The translations under genes were made by a program, and so were the position numbers. Shown piece by piece: positions 1-11,420 of a DNA stretch of 64,000 bases (position 1 is the stretch's first letter; each line of letters opens with the position of its first letter). Below the pieces are notes generated by a model, which saw only the letters and a list, made by a program, of their open reading frames with translations, searched no databases and was not told the DNA's origin. Source of the stretch: Apteryx mantelli (lineage: Eukaryota; Chordata; Aves; Apterygiformes; Apterygidae). Location: positions 135,154,288 through 135,218,287 of the forward strand of contig NC_089978.1 of NCBI RefSeq assembly GCF_036417845.1, read 5' to 3'.

Positions 1-535
1 AAAATATTATCCTATCTGCCCATCATTCCATTGCTATTCAGTTTCCCCTCTGCTCTCCTTTCCATATCCTGGCCTCACCCCTTGCTGCCTTCCCGCCATT
101 CTGTGTTTGCCATAGGCTACAAATTCTTCATAGCAGGTCAAGACAGCAGCAGCCATCAAACTTTAAAATGTGACAAGACTGTGGCTGTACCCAGTCCTGG
201 GAATAGGATGGCAAGGGAGGCAAGTAAATTTTCTGCTTCATATCTGATTTCATAGCCTTCCAAAGAGAAATTATTGCTCCCCAGTATTTCTTGGGATCTT
301 TGTTCTTCTGTCTTCTACCAGGGCTTGCTCCTGTGTGAGACAGGGGATGCATAAGGGAGGGGGCTAGGAAAGAAATGGATACTGGAAGAAAGCCTACAGA
401 AGCAAGGAAAAACAGACATTGAAAGAGGCTGCCAGGAGTGAACTCTTCAAAGAAGGCTTTACTGAAAGATGAAAGACTTACACAAACTGAAGAGAAGCCA
501 GAATGTAGCTGAAGGGAGAGGACAAGGGATCTCAC

Positions 536-3500
536 CTTCATCAGGTTATATCCAGTCTTGCAGCTGACAATGAAATAGTCCTGAAATTGATACATAGGCT
601 GCAGGTCTCTGATGATGGTAAACTGATCCCATGGCATGGGCTGTGGGCACCGGACTCCTGTTAGAGAGTGTGATGAAGTGAATGGGTATTAACAAATGGC
701 ATAGGTAGGCTACACTAGCCTCTGGGAAAGAAACTTCTTACTCTCTGAGGTGTAGTGGATCTTCCAGCCACGGCTGAACCCTGACTCATCAGTGAAGAAG
801 AGTATATCCACCTCATTGCTGTTGGTTTCGATGCTGCCAGGTGATGCCTTGCCACAGAATTCACCAATCTCTTTCCCTTGCACTTGGATCTGTCAATGAA
901 AACATGGATCAGAGACAGAAAGATACTTACATACCTCTCTGCTCTAGTATTCCCATATCAGTCCAGACTGAGTTTGCTACAGTGCCTATGACGGTGGACA
1001 GGGCTGGCTGTCTAACCCATCTTTGCTGATGTCTGCACTATCAGATCAGAACAAAGGGATCAGAACAAACTCTGCTTCTCCCTTATCATGGGAATCAGAC
1101 CTATTAACCCATTGAATCCTCAGATTACAGCAAAGGGAGATAAAACTGGAAGAAGGAGGATATTTTTGGCCTATTTTGGGATATTGCAGCCTGTGACCTC
1201 AGGACAATGGTAATTAAGAGCGCTGAAGGAGGGACAACGCAACAGCTCAGTCCTTTGTGCTGAAGCATTCTCCTTGTACTGATCCCAGATTTCTTGTCCC
1301 AGTGGTGGTGTTTGCATTTCTGTCCAGGCCTGCCAGCAGGGCTGGAAGCAGAGTTTGCTAATCTGGAGTTCTGGTACCTTGAGCTGGTCATAAGGACAGT
1401 GGACTTGCTGGTGTTCATCAATCTCAAAGGGTTCCAAGAACTTGAGAATGATAGACAGGCCCTTCTCCAGACGGATGCTGTAGTTACACCGGAGGTCCTC
1501 AGGATAGGGCTGGGGGTACTCAGGGCTGCTCAGGTACCCAGATGCCTCTGTGAACAACTCACTGCTGCACTCCACTAGTGGAGAGGAAGAGAGTAGATGT
1601 CACAACAGGGGACCGTGTCCTTGGTTTCCCTGTCAATTACTCCTGAAATCATCCCTTTCAGTCTGGAAGTCTCCCACCCTTACTGGCTGAAGAGCTCCCA
1701 TCCTGGAACTCTCCTCAGTTTATCCAATCTTTCAATTTACTGTTCAATTTGCAGTCTTTCAATTTACAATCTTTCAGTTTATCCAGGCTTTCAATTTACC
1801 TTTGCAAGAGTGCTGATCACTCTGAAGCTGATAGCCAGGCTGGCAAGAACAGAAGTAGCCAGACACATAGTTGTGGCAGAAATGCTGGCACAGAGGCCTC
1901 TCATCTTCCTCAGCAGCATTGTTAGGGGCACACTCATCTAGATCTGAAGAGACCAAGAGATGCAGGGATAAGGGGAGGAAAGAGATAAACCTATTTACTG
2001 TACACTGAAAGTACATAGAGATCCATATCCTGCTCAAGGCTTCCCTTTATTTGCTTGACAAGAAGAAAATTTGTTTGGAGTCACATGGGCTCCCTTCTTT
2101 ATGTTGAGGGTATCCCCTACTAACCCACAGCTTGGTAGTAGGCCAGAAATCCCCTGTAGGGAATGACGGTGCCATGGTCTTCATTGGAGAAATCAGAGTG
2201 AAATGCCAGATGCATCTGGTTCCCCTTAGATACAAACTCCTTTATTCCAGGGTGATTGCCTGTGGTTGACCCAAGCTGGCCACAGTATCGACCTAGGTTC
2301 TTCTTGTCTGCTGTGATCTGCCAAGGTAAAGGGGAAATCGCTGTAGCCTCATGAGATTCAGACTGCTCCATGCATCACTATTACCCAGCCGTGAGTTGCC
2401 AGTACCTGCTCCACCCATTACCATCTTTAACACCTTCCCTTTCCTCTGTGAGAAAAGTTAGAGGAGACCAGGAGCTAGTGAAAAGTAATTGCATGTGGTG
2501 GCCACTAGATTCCCATCTCCATCCAGTCATTGGCCCAGGTATCTATTGCCCATACCTTAACATAGTCATAGAAGCAAGACTCCGATGGCTCCAAGTCAAA
2601 ATGTCTGAAGGTCAGCTTCACCACGTAGCCTTTTGGAACGAGGATATCCCAGTTGCTGATGTTGTTGTTGGGGTATGGCCTGGGATAATTGGGGGATCTA
2701 ATCTCCCCAAAAAGCTTTCTCGGGACTGGACTGGAACTGATCACTCCAAAAAAGAGGGAGAATGCCAGAAAAAAAAGGAGGTACCTGTGAACATGGCAAG
2801 TAAATTATAACACAGTGCAGAACTAGGTCATCCAAAATCAGAGGAGACTTCACAAGTGCACTGTCTAGTGGAATCCGAATGTGGCAGGCCTGGTTGTAGG
2901 TCCAGCTTCTGTCTTGTGTCACTCATGAACAAGGAGGACTGCTGAAATGGAGACATCAGCACTACCCAGGTACCAGCAAGGCACTGTGATCCAGTCAAGG
3001 AGATTCATCAAACCAGGAAGAAGTCTGAAGGAACATGAGTGAGCATGGCTGAGCAATGGCTGCTTGTTCCCACTGGTCATGAGGTGGATCCCTCAGGACT
3101 GGGGCAAGAACAGCAGGGAGGCAGAATTATCAGTTTGGTTCCTTTTGACTTTGGGCCAGGGGGTCACTTCTGTTCATTGCTACTCTAGGCTCTTTGCCCA
3201 GTTCATTTGGTCAGGGTCTGAAGATCTCAAGTTCAGTTTTCTGGGGAGCAATCCTGCAGTGACTCCAGTGCAAGCCTCTACCCAGTCATGCCTGATTCCC
3301 TCTCCTGCAAAAAGCTAGGCCTCTTTTAGGGGAAGAAGATCCATGGGAGGTCTCATTTTTTCTCATTCTGCAGATGCCTCCTCTTTCCCTCTGGGAAATG
3401 GGACTATTAGCATTCCTCCAAAACACACTCACTGCTCACATCTCATGAGAAGATCAGCCAGGAAGATCCTTCTTCCTTAACCCTATCTGCTGGCAGAGGT

Positions 3501-3640
3501 TTAATGGAGGGAAAGCAGAGCATGAGTTTGGCCTTTTGACTCCTTCCTCTTCCTGGAAGGGTCTAATCCTTCAGTTCCCTCCCCAGAAAGATGCCATTGT
3601 GCACCCCCCTCCCCCAAACTGGCCACACTTACATGTTCAT
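536..3640 (-). CDS. C1R: Complement C1r, 5' part (signal peptide, CUB1, EGF, CUB2, start of CCP1)
   Basis: C1r is the secreted serine protease that self-activates in the C1 complex and then cleaves C1s. Coding exons on the minus strand: 3640-3633 (ATG AAC AT, GTAAGT donor; less certain), 2784-2556, 2317-2125, 1943-1800, 1574-1378, 889-742, 657-536. They encode a hydrophobic signal peptide, then KLFGEI.. opening CUB1 and ending in DFSNED (calcium site region), then a calcium-binding EGF starting DLDEC. Its long first loop is typical of C1r rather than C1s, and CHNYVSGYFC fits the Asn-hydroxylation pattern. CUB2 follows (ECSSELFTEASGYLSSPEY, HCPYDQLK, FFTDESGFSRGWKI), then the first half of a CCP module (DQFTIIRDLQP). 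The rest of CCP1, CCP2 and the protease domain are not found in 1-535 and must lie beyond the left edge. A second in-frame Met at the exon 1/2 junction could be the start. Every intron seen is GT-AG. Confidence 0.93.
1729..1799 (-). repeat. Short intronic repeat copying the C1R EGF-exon 5' splice site
   Basis: The 12-bp plus-strand unit CTTTCAATTTAC occurs at 1729-1740, 1756-1767 and 1788-1799 (spacings 27 and 32 bp), with TTTATCC-type spacers between. Read on the minus strand, the copy at 1799-1788 is the start of the intron after the C1R EGF exon (GTAAATTGAAAG). The other two are exact copies of that donor's intronic side within 70 bp downstream. Confidence 0.8.
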
Positions 3641-3720
3641 GTGCTTGTCCGCGTTGTATGCACCTCTCCCTGTCCTCCCTGCTGTCCCAGCAGCAGCTCC
3701 AGAGCTGTGATCAGCTGGAA

Positions 3721-6700
3721 GCCCTTGGCCCGTTCAGGTAGGTGGGGAGAGGCAGAGGGAGGGAAGAGCAAGTCAGATTACAAAGTGCCTGGCACGAGAA
3801 TAGGTTCTGTTAACCCGGTGGCTGCTGCCCTCTGCTGCTGAATTGCTGGAATTCCGATACTGACATTGACCTTGGAAAAATAGTTTCAAGGGAATGCTTT
3901 GAGTGGGCTGTTATATCCTAGCAAGGCAGATGTGATCCATCTCTTCTACAGAAGAGGGCAAGAAGGCAGAAAAATGAATACTAGAGACCTCTCACTATGA
4001 TTTTACTTGCATTCCAACAACTGCTTCGAGTTTGTTTGCTCCTAAAGATGTCCTCCTATAAAGACTCCCTCATTCCTTAGCAGTCTTCTGGTATAGGAAG
4101 AAATTCAGAAATTTTAGTGTTAACAAATTGTTTCATGTAAACTTAAAAAATCAAACTGTCAAAGAAGTAAAGTCTTTTTCCATGCTGCTTTGCTGAAGAG
4201 CACTTCAGAGTCTTTGAGATGTGAACTGGGAGCTTCAGGGAAAGCAAGAACTTCAAACCTCTGATGTTTGAGGTAAATAGATATTAATAAATCTGAATAA
4301 AATTATAGAATTAAAAACACTGTCAGAATGAATCCTTTTTCAAAGACTGTTCTCACTGTTTGTTCTGCAATTGTCTGAAGCATTTTTAAGATAAAATAGA
4401 AAGACAAGGCCTTTACTATCTAATGGGAAAGCAAAAAGAGATAGCACCTTACAAGCACATGTCAGGCTTTTATCATCAGTGCCCAGGTCCTGTATTATCA
4501 CATTCTGTGGCACCAACTTCATGAAGTTTAACATTTCTTGGCTTTCAGATTTTGGGTTAATCACTAAGACACCATTTTAGTGTTTTCCTTTAGAAGTTAT
4601 GGATGATTTCAGAGAAACTAACAAGTTGTTTGAATGGAAATCATAGGAAATAGTTCACATCTGTGAAAACATGTTGAATGAGGATAAATATAGCATTAAA
4701 AAGAATGAAGTAAGCTTTCTCAGGGTATTTTTGGAAGTGTATTGAAGGCTAGAGAACCTGCTCATCAAACACCTTTGAGGTATTTTCTGAAAAAGATCAC
4801 ATAATACATAATTAGTGCCTCTGTCATAAAAATGCCTGTGGGTGTGCCTGTAGTGTGCCCACACACTAGAATTAGGATTAAGTGGAGGATATTAACTCTG
4901 GTACTTCCTGATTTCTGAATATTTCCTTTGCACGATGAACATCTTGGGCAGCCCTACTCCTGCGCTGTAGAGGAGCAGGTCCTGCTGGCTTACTGTCCCA
5001 CCAGAAGGGAAGCTTGTGCTCTGAGACCACATCCAGAAAGAAGCTGGCAAACACTAGAAGCTGTTATCCAGAAGACCTGTTACCAACAGGCTACTGATGA
5101 GAGGATCTTTCTCACTTGCAAAGCACTGATAGACAGAGGGGTTTTAGGATCATTTGTAAAGAAACATAATTTCAATGTGTTCTTGACAAATAATCTTATA
5201 TCCAGAAGGGACTACTGGAAGTTCCCAGTGGCACTTTCAAGGCAAATCCTTCTTTTTTGTTTGTTTGGGTTTTTTTGTTCTTTTTCTTTCCCTGCCAACA
5301 CAATCTGGGGTACTAGGAGAGTGCTTCTGCTGGTAAAGCAAAGAGTGATAGTCTGGGATGTGCCTGTCTGGAGCAGTCCACCTCTCATACATGTCCAGCA
5401 GAGCTACATGATTTGGCCAATATATCTATGCCCTCAGTCCTGCTCCAGTGCTCCTACTGGAGGTGCCCCCTTCAGATACCCTTTACAATCCTCTTTACAG
5501 AAATATGGTAGCTAGGAGCTAGGAAGTGTTGGATACCACTTGTTCCTAGGGAGGAGGTCTGTTCCTTTCATTGCTTATGGGCAGAATACATGTAGCACCA
5601 CAGAACTCCAAAACTAGCACCTGTTTGGTGCCTCCTTGCCTCAGCTGGGTTACAAGACAGCTGGACAATAGATCTTGACAATGCCTGTGCAAAGTAAAGA
5701 AACTGAAGGAGATTGGGAACGAAAGCTGCTCTACAGCTTAGGAACATGCACGACATCATCACCTGATGTGTGAACCCCCTCATCCACTGGGAAGGAGAAG
5801 ATGGGATGGATACTCGATTCTCTAGTCCAACAACACACACAGCAAGGAGGACAGAGAAACACCTCTGTTGGGCATCCTGTGGCTGCGCCACCAACCCTTA
5901 CAGAACACTCCTCCAACCAGGGCGACAGACCAGACTGATCTGTAAACACTGATCTGCTTTTCCTGGGCACTATACCTTCAACCCTTTGGCCTGACTACCC
6001 AATAATCAGACTTCTCTTCTGTCTGGTCTTTAATTGACTTTTTGTGACACTCCACCACTAGTCTCAAGACCTGGGCTTCACACAGTCAGGCTTGTGCCAT
6101 CCAATGGCTTATCACTTTTCTGGACGAATCATGCCACTCCTGCAGCTTATGTTGATGTGGAGAAGGACAGGGGCTTCCTTGGTAACCTGCTCCAAAAGAA
6201 GGCTCAGGACTATAATAGTGGGTCTTCCCCCTGGTGCGGCAAGCAGCAGCACCTTGGCAGTCTGTTTCTCTGTCTACTAAATCACAGAGTAGAGCGAAGT
6301 GGAATACCCCTGAAGGGATATAGTTCCACAGCACTAGCCACTCTGTGAGGGACAAGAGTAAAGACAGAGTATACTCCCAATATCAGACCTTATCCCCAGT
6401 CTTCCACTAGCATCCTCACCACCCACAGGCTTTTGTCTAAATGATATAGTGTGGTTGTGCAGTCACCACCTGGCTTAGGCATGGGCCAAGCATCATACCT
6501 ACAGCATGGCTACAGAAGAAAAGACAAGTTATTAGTGATGGTAGTTACTACTGAAACTCTGGAATGGATTGGAATACTATCCCTTATGATTGTTATGACT
6601 GTGGATCACCTCAAATGGGTATGTTTCCTATCCATTTTTCCTATCTATGGTTCTGGCACAACTGGATCACTTCCTGAATGCAAGATGCTGTCATGGATAT

Positions 6701-8200
6701 AATGGTTGCCAAACACTTAGAAGCAAATCACTCAGCATATCACCTCACAGGCTTCCATGACAATTATGTGGATGATTGAACTCTGGTGTAGTTAACTATC
6801 TAAAGTCAATGGCCATCTACAATCAAACCCAGATGTGAGCTCAGAAAAGGAAAGTTTCTACCAGACCCTGGTACAGTGCTTTTCACACCCCAAAATTAGT
6901 TGATTAGTTGATGATCACACAGTCTGGAGGATACCAGTCTGGAGATGGTGAAGTGAGCTTGATGTTGGCAATCAGAAGCAGCTCAGAGGGCTCTCATTGT
7001 ACAGAGGACTGAAAGGAGGGTAGCAGCTTAACTAGGTTTTGGCTGCTGTCAGCCAAAGCTCTGCCTCTTACAGCCTGACAGTATTATGAGGGTAATATAG
7101 AGGGTCCTGATGACTGACTGGGTCATGGAGGTATGCATGGAGCAGGTAAATGAGGTGTGAGACAGCTGCCAGCTGGCCTGGCTATGATTGCCCATTGAGT
7201 TTGATTGTGTCCCACACAGTGGCACGCTTGCACTGTCGATATGGACAGGGTGTTGCAGCCTGGGCTGTCTTCAGAGACAACCTGCAGGAGCATGAAGTCA
7301 ATACTTACAGGTACAGTTGCAGCTCCCCCACCCTTTGCTTTTCATATGTTCTGAAGCAGAGCTCTTCTCATGGCTCTCATCTTCTCATCTCCTTGAAAAA
7401 AAAGCTCTTTGGAGAATACTACTTTCTAGATCAGCTGCTGGAGGAAAAATCCATTTTCTCAGCTTAAAAAGGGCCCATATTTTCAATATCTGCCTAGCTT
7501 TTGGCTCTTTGTGATGTTGGTAGCTGCATATTTTTGAGTACCCAGCCCTTCAAACTTTTGTGTGGGAGACAAGCCCAAGTTTCCTTCAGAAATAACTTCC
7601 TGCAGGCTTGTCTACATCCCTTTGGATGTCTTCATGGAAGAACACCTCTGTCTTTAGCACTGGTGCCTCTTTTCAGGGGACCTCACCTGCTTTGGGTCTG
7701 TCCCTTGGTCTCTGATTGTGGGGAGGAGCTGTGAGCCAGGGGAGCTATGACAGCCATGGGGAGACAGCACAAGAAAAACCAGGAGTGCTGGGAGCAGAGG
7801 TACTAGTCTTGATGTCTTGCACCAGTGGTGGGAAGAGAGCCTGAGCCTTCCTCACCCTCTGGACATCCTCATGAGTGCAGTGAACATGGGCTAGTTCCTA
7901 TAGCCTCAGTCGTCAGATTTCACATGATTACATGAAAATCCTTAACTTTGGGGACCATTTCTGGTTTCTAGCCATCCTACTTGAGGTCAAGATCCTCAGA
8001 AAAACATGACATCCCCAGGAAGCAAGAGTCGGTGGTTTGTATATGTGGGTGTGGATGTAGGGGCAATCTCAGCCATTCTTGTTGACTTGGGCTGGTGATT
8101 TCTGCTTTCCAGAGGGAGCCGAGGAGCTGCATTTCAGGGAAAGGGTTTCATTTGGGGAGTGTGGGGACTACTTCAGAGGAGAGGGCAGGAGGAGCACGGG
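3721..8200. other. Intergenic gap between C1R and RBP5, no recognised gene
   Basis: About 4.5 kb between the presumed C1R first exon and the GC-rich block downstream of RBP5. The open frames on both strands are short. None showed CUB, CCP or trypsin-like motifs, although C1RL lies here in mammals. The DNA is ordinary-complexity non-coding sequence with short T-rich runs (for example near 5250-5285). The left end, about 3600-3720, probably contains the C1R 5' UTR and promoter; no TATA box was identified. Confidence 0.5.
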
Positions 8201-8560
8201 GAGCTGCAAGGTGCTGGGCCAGGCCACGTGGCGGTGGCACCCGCCGCCCTAAGCAGGCAGGGGTGGCCCCGGCCCCACTCCTTTCCTGCCCAGCTCTTAT
8301 TGTGAAAGGAGCCTCAGTGTAACCCAAGCTGCATCTTCCTCCCCGCCTCGGCCCACCCTTGCTGCCTGCCTCCCCGCCCCTGCTCTCCCACAGGCCTGGC
8401 CCCCCCAAGAAGAGCCCAGCCCCCCCCCCCCCCCCGGCCCCGGGGGAGGTCCCAAGGCTCCGGACCAGCGCTGCCTGCCACCGCCCAGCGACGGCAGCCT
8501 TCACTGGCTGCCTTCCTGCTGCAGGCTAGCGAGCTGCACGGGCTGCTGCCGAGCTAAACG
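8200..8560. promoter_or_regulatory. GC-rich block with a C16 run, just past the RBP5 3' end
   Basis: A roughly 350-bp GC-rich, CpG-containing stretch lies outside any exon. It includes a CACGTG E-box near 8225 and a 16-base C run at 8420-8435. It lies about 60 bp beyond the RBP5 polyadenylation signal and is not the promoter of any gene recognised here. It may be an orphan CpG island, an enhancer, or compositional noise. No open frame in it has recognisable protein motifs. Confidence 0.4.
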
Positions 8561-8621
8561 CGAGGCAGAAGAAAACACACTGTTACAGGGGTCTTGGCCT
8601 ACTCGCATCTTTTGCTTGTAT

Positions 8622-8627
8622 TTTAAT
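8622..8627 (-). other. RBP5: Candidate RBP5 polyadenylation signal (ATTAAA on minus strand)
   Basis: TTTAAT on the plus strand reads ATTAAA on the minus strand, 81 bp past the RBP5 stop codon. This gives a short 3' UTR. No canonical AATAAA was noticed closer to the stop. Confidence 0.45.
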
Positions 8628-8707
8628 CCATGAGGAGTTTGCTCTTGAAAGCGAGGATCCAGCTTGGGCTGCTCCTGCTGATGGTGGGGTTGGGCCCAGA
8701 GAAGTGG

Positions 8708-10282
8708 TCACTTCACTTTCTGAAAGACCTGAAAACAAACCTCGTCCTCAGCTGTCATGCGCTGGGGAAAAGGTGGAGATGAAAGAGGAGTTTAGGCTGG
8801 ATCCTTCCCATCTCTTGTCCCCACCTCTGCCCCTGCTTGGCCCCAGGCTGCTGTGCTCCAAGGCAGGGCTGTGACGCTGCCTGCCTGTTGCCCACAGCCC
8901 TGCCTGCCCTCTCAGCTTGCACCGTGAGCCTCCCCCTCACAAAGCCCCAGCTGGTCCACATTGTGGGCCAGGGAAGGGACATCAGCTTTGCTGAGCTAAC
9001 TTTTAAGTCCCGGAGGCGGATGTTTGTGTGAAGTGGTCATTGCCCCTGAGGAGCCATGGCAGGCGCCTGAGAGGAGCTGGAGGGAAGCTGTGCAGGCTCC
9101 TTCACAGCTCTCAGCACCCACATGGTGTATCCCTCCATTCTCTGGGATTTAGCATGCTGCAGCAGACCCCTCCTCACCAGATGCAGCTGGTCCCCCTCCA
9201 GCCAGTGCCTCCAGCCTCTGTTCCTCTTCTCTCCTAGCTGCTCACACACCAGCTGATCACCTTCCCAGGAGACAGTTGTCTGAAAAAGGAGAGGGGGAGA
9301 CAGTCCCAGGAGAAGAAAGTCTTGGCAGTACTGATTTCCAGGGCTGACATTCACTGTTCCTCTCAGACACATATTAAAATGCAGTCCCTGATCTGGCATT
9401 TCTTTTGTGGCTCCTGGGGACAGATGCTCTTTGTGGGGGGCTGAATGACCCCATGGCTCTGCAACTCAGTACTGGTAAGTAGGCTGAATTTCTGGCTTTA
9501 CAGGGCTTTGCTACAGAGGATAGTATCCTCTGTGTCCCCAAAGTGCTGGTTTTCTAGCCCTCTGGTATACATCCCTCTGCTGTGGGATATTTGCTCATTG
9601 AATCACTTGCTTCCAGACCTCCAGGATAAGGCCAGCTCTGAGCTGTGATCTCTCCTGGTTCATGCATCAAAAGCTGGGCAAGTCCTAAATTTCTAATCCA
9701 GCCCAGTCCACTGACATACCACCCTGCTTGGACTTCTCACCTGGCATTTGCGTCCATCTACAGGTCCCAGGTCTTCCTCAAACTGGACTCCCAGGTCAAA
9801 ATCCATCACATAGTCTCGCAGGGAGGTGACTGTGCGGATGATCATGTGATCTCCCACGTGGATGATCTCTTTATCGGGCTTCAGGAGGCAAACCACTTTC
9901 CGCAGGACCATGTTGATATCTGGAGGATGAGACGGGAGGGGCAAGATCTGTGTTCTACCTATGTGCCTCCTCTAGCTGCACCCCTGCAGAGCTCCTCCGC
10001 CCCTCCAGCTGGGGAGTCCTGGCCATGATAACCCCTTCCCCCCGCCACATCGTGGGTGTATCAGAGGGCTAAAAGTGAGAGACACAGACGGAAGGATTAG
10101 AGGGTTCCCAAATCTCTTCCTCCTCTTGCCTTATTCTTCGGGCTGGCAAGTTTGGAGACAGAAAGGAGGAAAAGAGGAGGAAGGAGCTGGAGGAGGAGGG
10201 TGAAGTTACCTAAAGCCCGCAGGTAATTGTCCATATTCTTTTGGGAGACGAAGCAGTAATAGCCGGTGAGGTTGGGAGGCAT
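8708..10282 (-). CDS. RBP5: Cellular retinol-binding protein 5 (CRBP-III type), complete
   Basis: Cytosolic lipocalin-like beta-barrel of the intracellular lipid-binding family, expected to bind retinol. Four coding exons: 10282-10210, 9919-9741, 9279-9178, 8761-8708 (73+179+102+54 nt), giving 135 aa, the length I recall for human RBP5, with the family's standard four-exon layout. It starts [20 protein letters not shown], continues [19 protein letters not shown] and [14 protein letters not shown], then [25 protein letters not shown] carries His where CRBP-I has the retinol-contacting Gln, as in RBP5 and RBP7. The C-terminus is [16 protein letters not shown]. The residue after HL at the last junction reads Arg where relatives usually have Glu. 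All splice sites are GT-AG. RBP7 is the main alternative; the position beside CLSTN3 favours RBP5. Confidence 0.96.
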
Positions 10283-11420
10283 CCCGGGGCAGAGGGCCTG
10301 GCCTGGCGGAGAGCGCTGCCCGGCAAGGACGGGACAAGCATGGAGGTGGGAGCGGGTAAGCTCCTGCGGCCGGGCCGGTCCCTCTCCCGCGGCGCGGCGA
10401 GATACGCAGGGCAGCCCAGCTCCGGGCTCCTCGCTGCAGTAAGAGTCCCCGCACCGGCAGGCGCAGGAAAGGCCGGAACTGCCTCTACTCCCGGCATCCC
10501 TGCCTCAGCTCAGGAGAACGTGAGGGCAGAAGGTCACCTCCTCGCCCTCTGCCCTCCTCGGAGGCTGTTTTTGTTAAACTCCTGTCTGGCCCCGTCCCCT
10601 CCTCGCGCCGTGACGCCGGTGGCTGCGAGCTTCCTCGGAGCAGTGCCCTGAGTCCCGCGGCCCGACCCGTCTACAGCTGTCGAGGAGGCGCCGTGGCAAG
10701 CTGACAGCTCCGCCTTGCCGCCGCCTGGCCCGGGGAGCGTGGGCGGCGGGGTCTGGATGTGGTTTGCTGCCCCCACCCCGACATTCTCCGGCCCTCCGCA
10801 TCCCCCTGCAGCGGAGAGCAGCTTCCTAGGGCGAAGCACCGATCGCCACTTGCGGAGGCACCCCACACCCCTCACCGGCCTGCAGCGAGGGGGGAAAACA
10901 GCGCCGCGCCGCGCCCCCGCGACTCGGCTGCCCGCCCCCCTGCAGCACCTGTCTGGCGGGCTCCGAGCATTGGCTGCCGGCGCCCATCCATCACCGCCGG
11001 GCCCGTGACGTCATGCTGCAGTGGCGGGGCGGGGCCGGGGCGTGGGGCTGCCGGAGGAGGTGCCGCTCCGTCCCCGCGCCCGCCGCCGCCGCCGCCGCCG
11101 CAGCAGCAGCCAGGGCGTGGGCCGGGCCGGGTCGGCGCTGTCCAGCTGCCCTCAGCGCGCCGCGGCCGGTGCCGCCATGGGCAGCCCTCGGCCCCGCGCC
11201 TCCGTGCTGCTCCCGCTCCTCTGCCTCTGTGCGCTGCCGCTCGGCGGCTCCTCCAACAAAGGTGAGCGGCGGCGCCGGTCAGGGTCCCCGGTCGGGGCCG
11301 GGGCTGCAGCGCTGCACTCCGGTGGGACCATCCGGCCGCCCTTCGCGGCGGGGGCTGCGGGGCAGCTGTCAGCAGCAGCTCATGCATCCGCCTCTCGCGA
11401 TTGCGGTGTGGCTCACGCGC
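10230..11420. promoter_or_regulatory. CpG island spanning the divergent RBP5 / CLSTN3 start region
   Basis: GC-rich, CpG-dense sequence runs from RBP5 exon 1 through CLSTN3 exon 1. The two start codons (10282 minus, 11177 plus) are 894 bp apart and point away from each other, so the island probably holds both promoters. A CRE-like TGACGTCA lies at about 11005-11013, roughly 165 bp upstream of the CLSTN3 ATG. No TATA box was seen for either gene. Confidence 0.7.
11080..11109 (+). repeat. (CCG)7(CAG)3 trinucleotide tract upstream of CLSTN3 ATG
   Basis: Seven CCG units run directly into three CAG units, about 70 bp before the CLSTN3 start codon and very likely inside the 5' UTR. In the CLSTN3 frame the tract reads as an arginine run. 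That frame stays open upstream but has no ATG. Confidence 0.85.

Noticed and set aside
1-535. Next C1R exon (second half of CCP1)
   Set aside because: Neither strand shows the expected Cys/Trp pattern of a CCP half-module; the 169-codon minus frame here continues out of exon 7 into intron. The exon must lie beyond the window edge.
4928-5515. 195-codon plus-strand frame in the C1R-RBP5 gap
   Set aside because: No recognisable domain and no splice-flanked partners. It contains a low-complexity Phe-rich stretch from a T-run.
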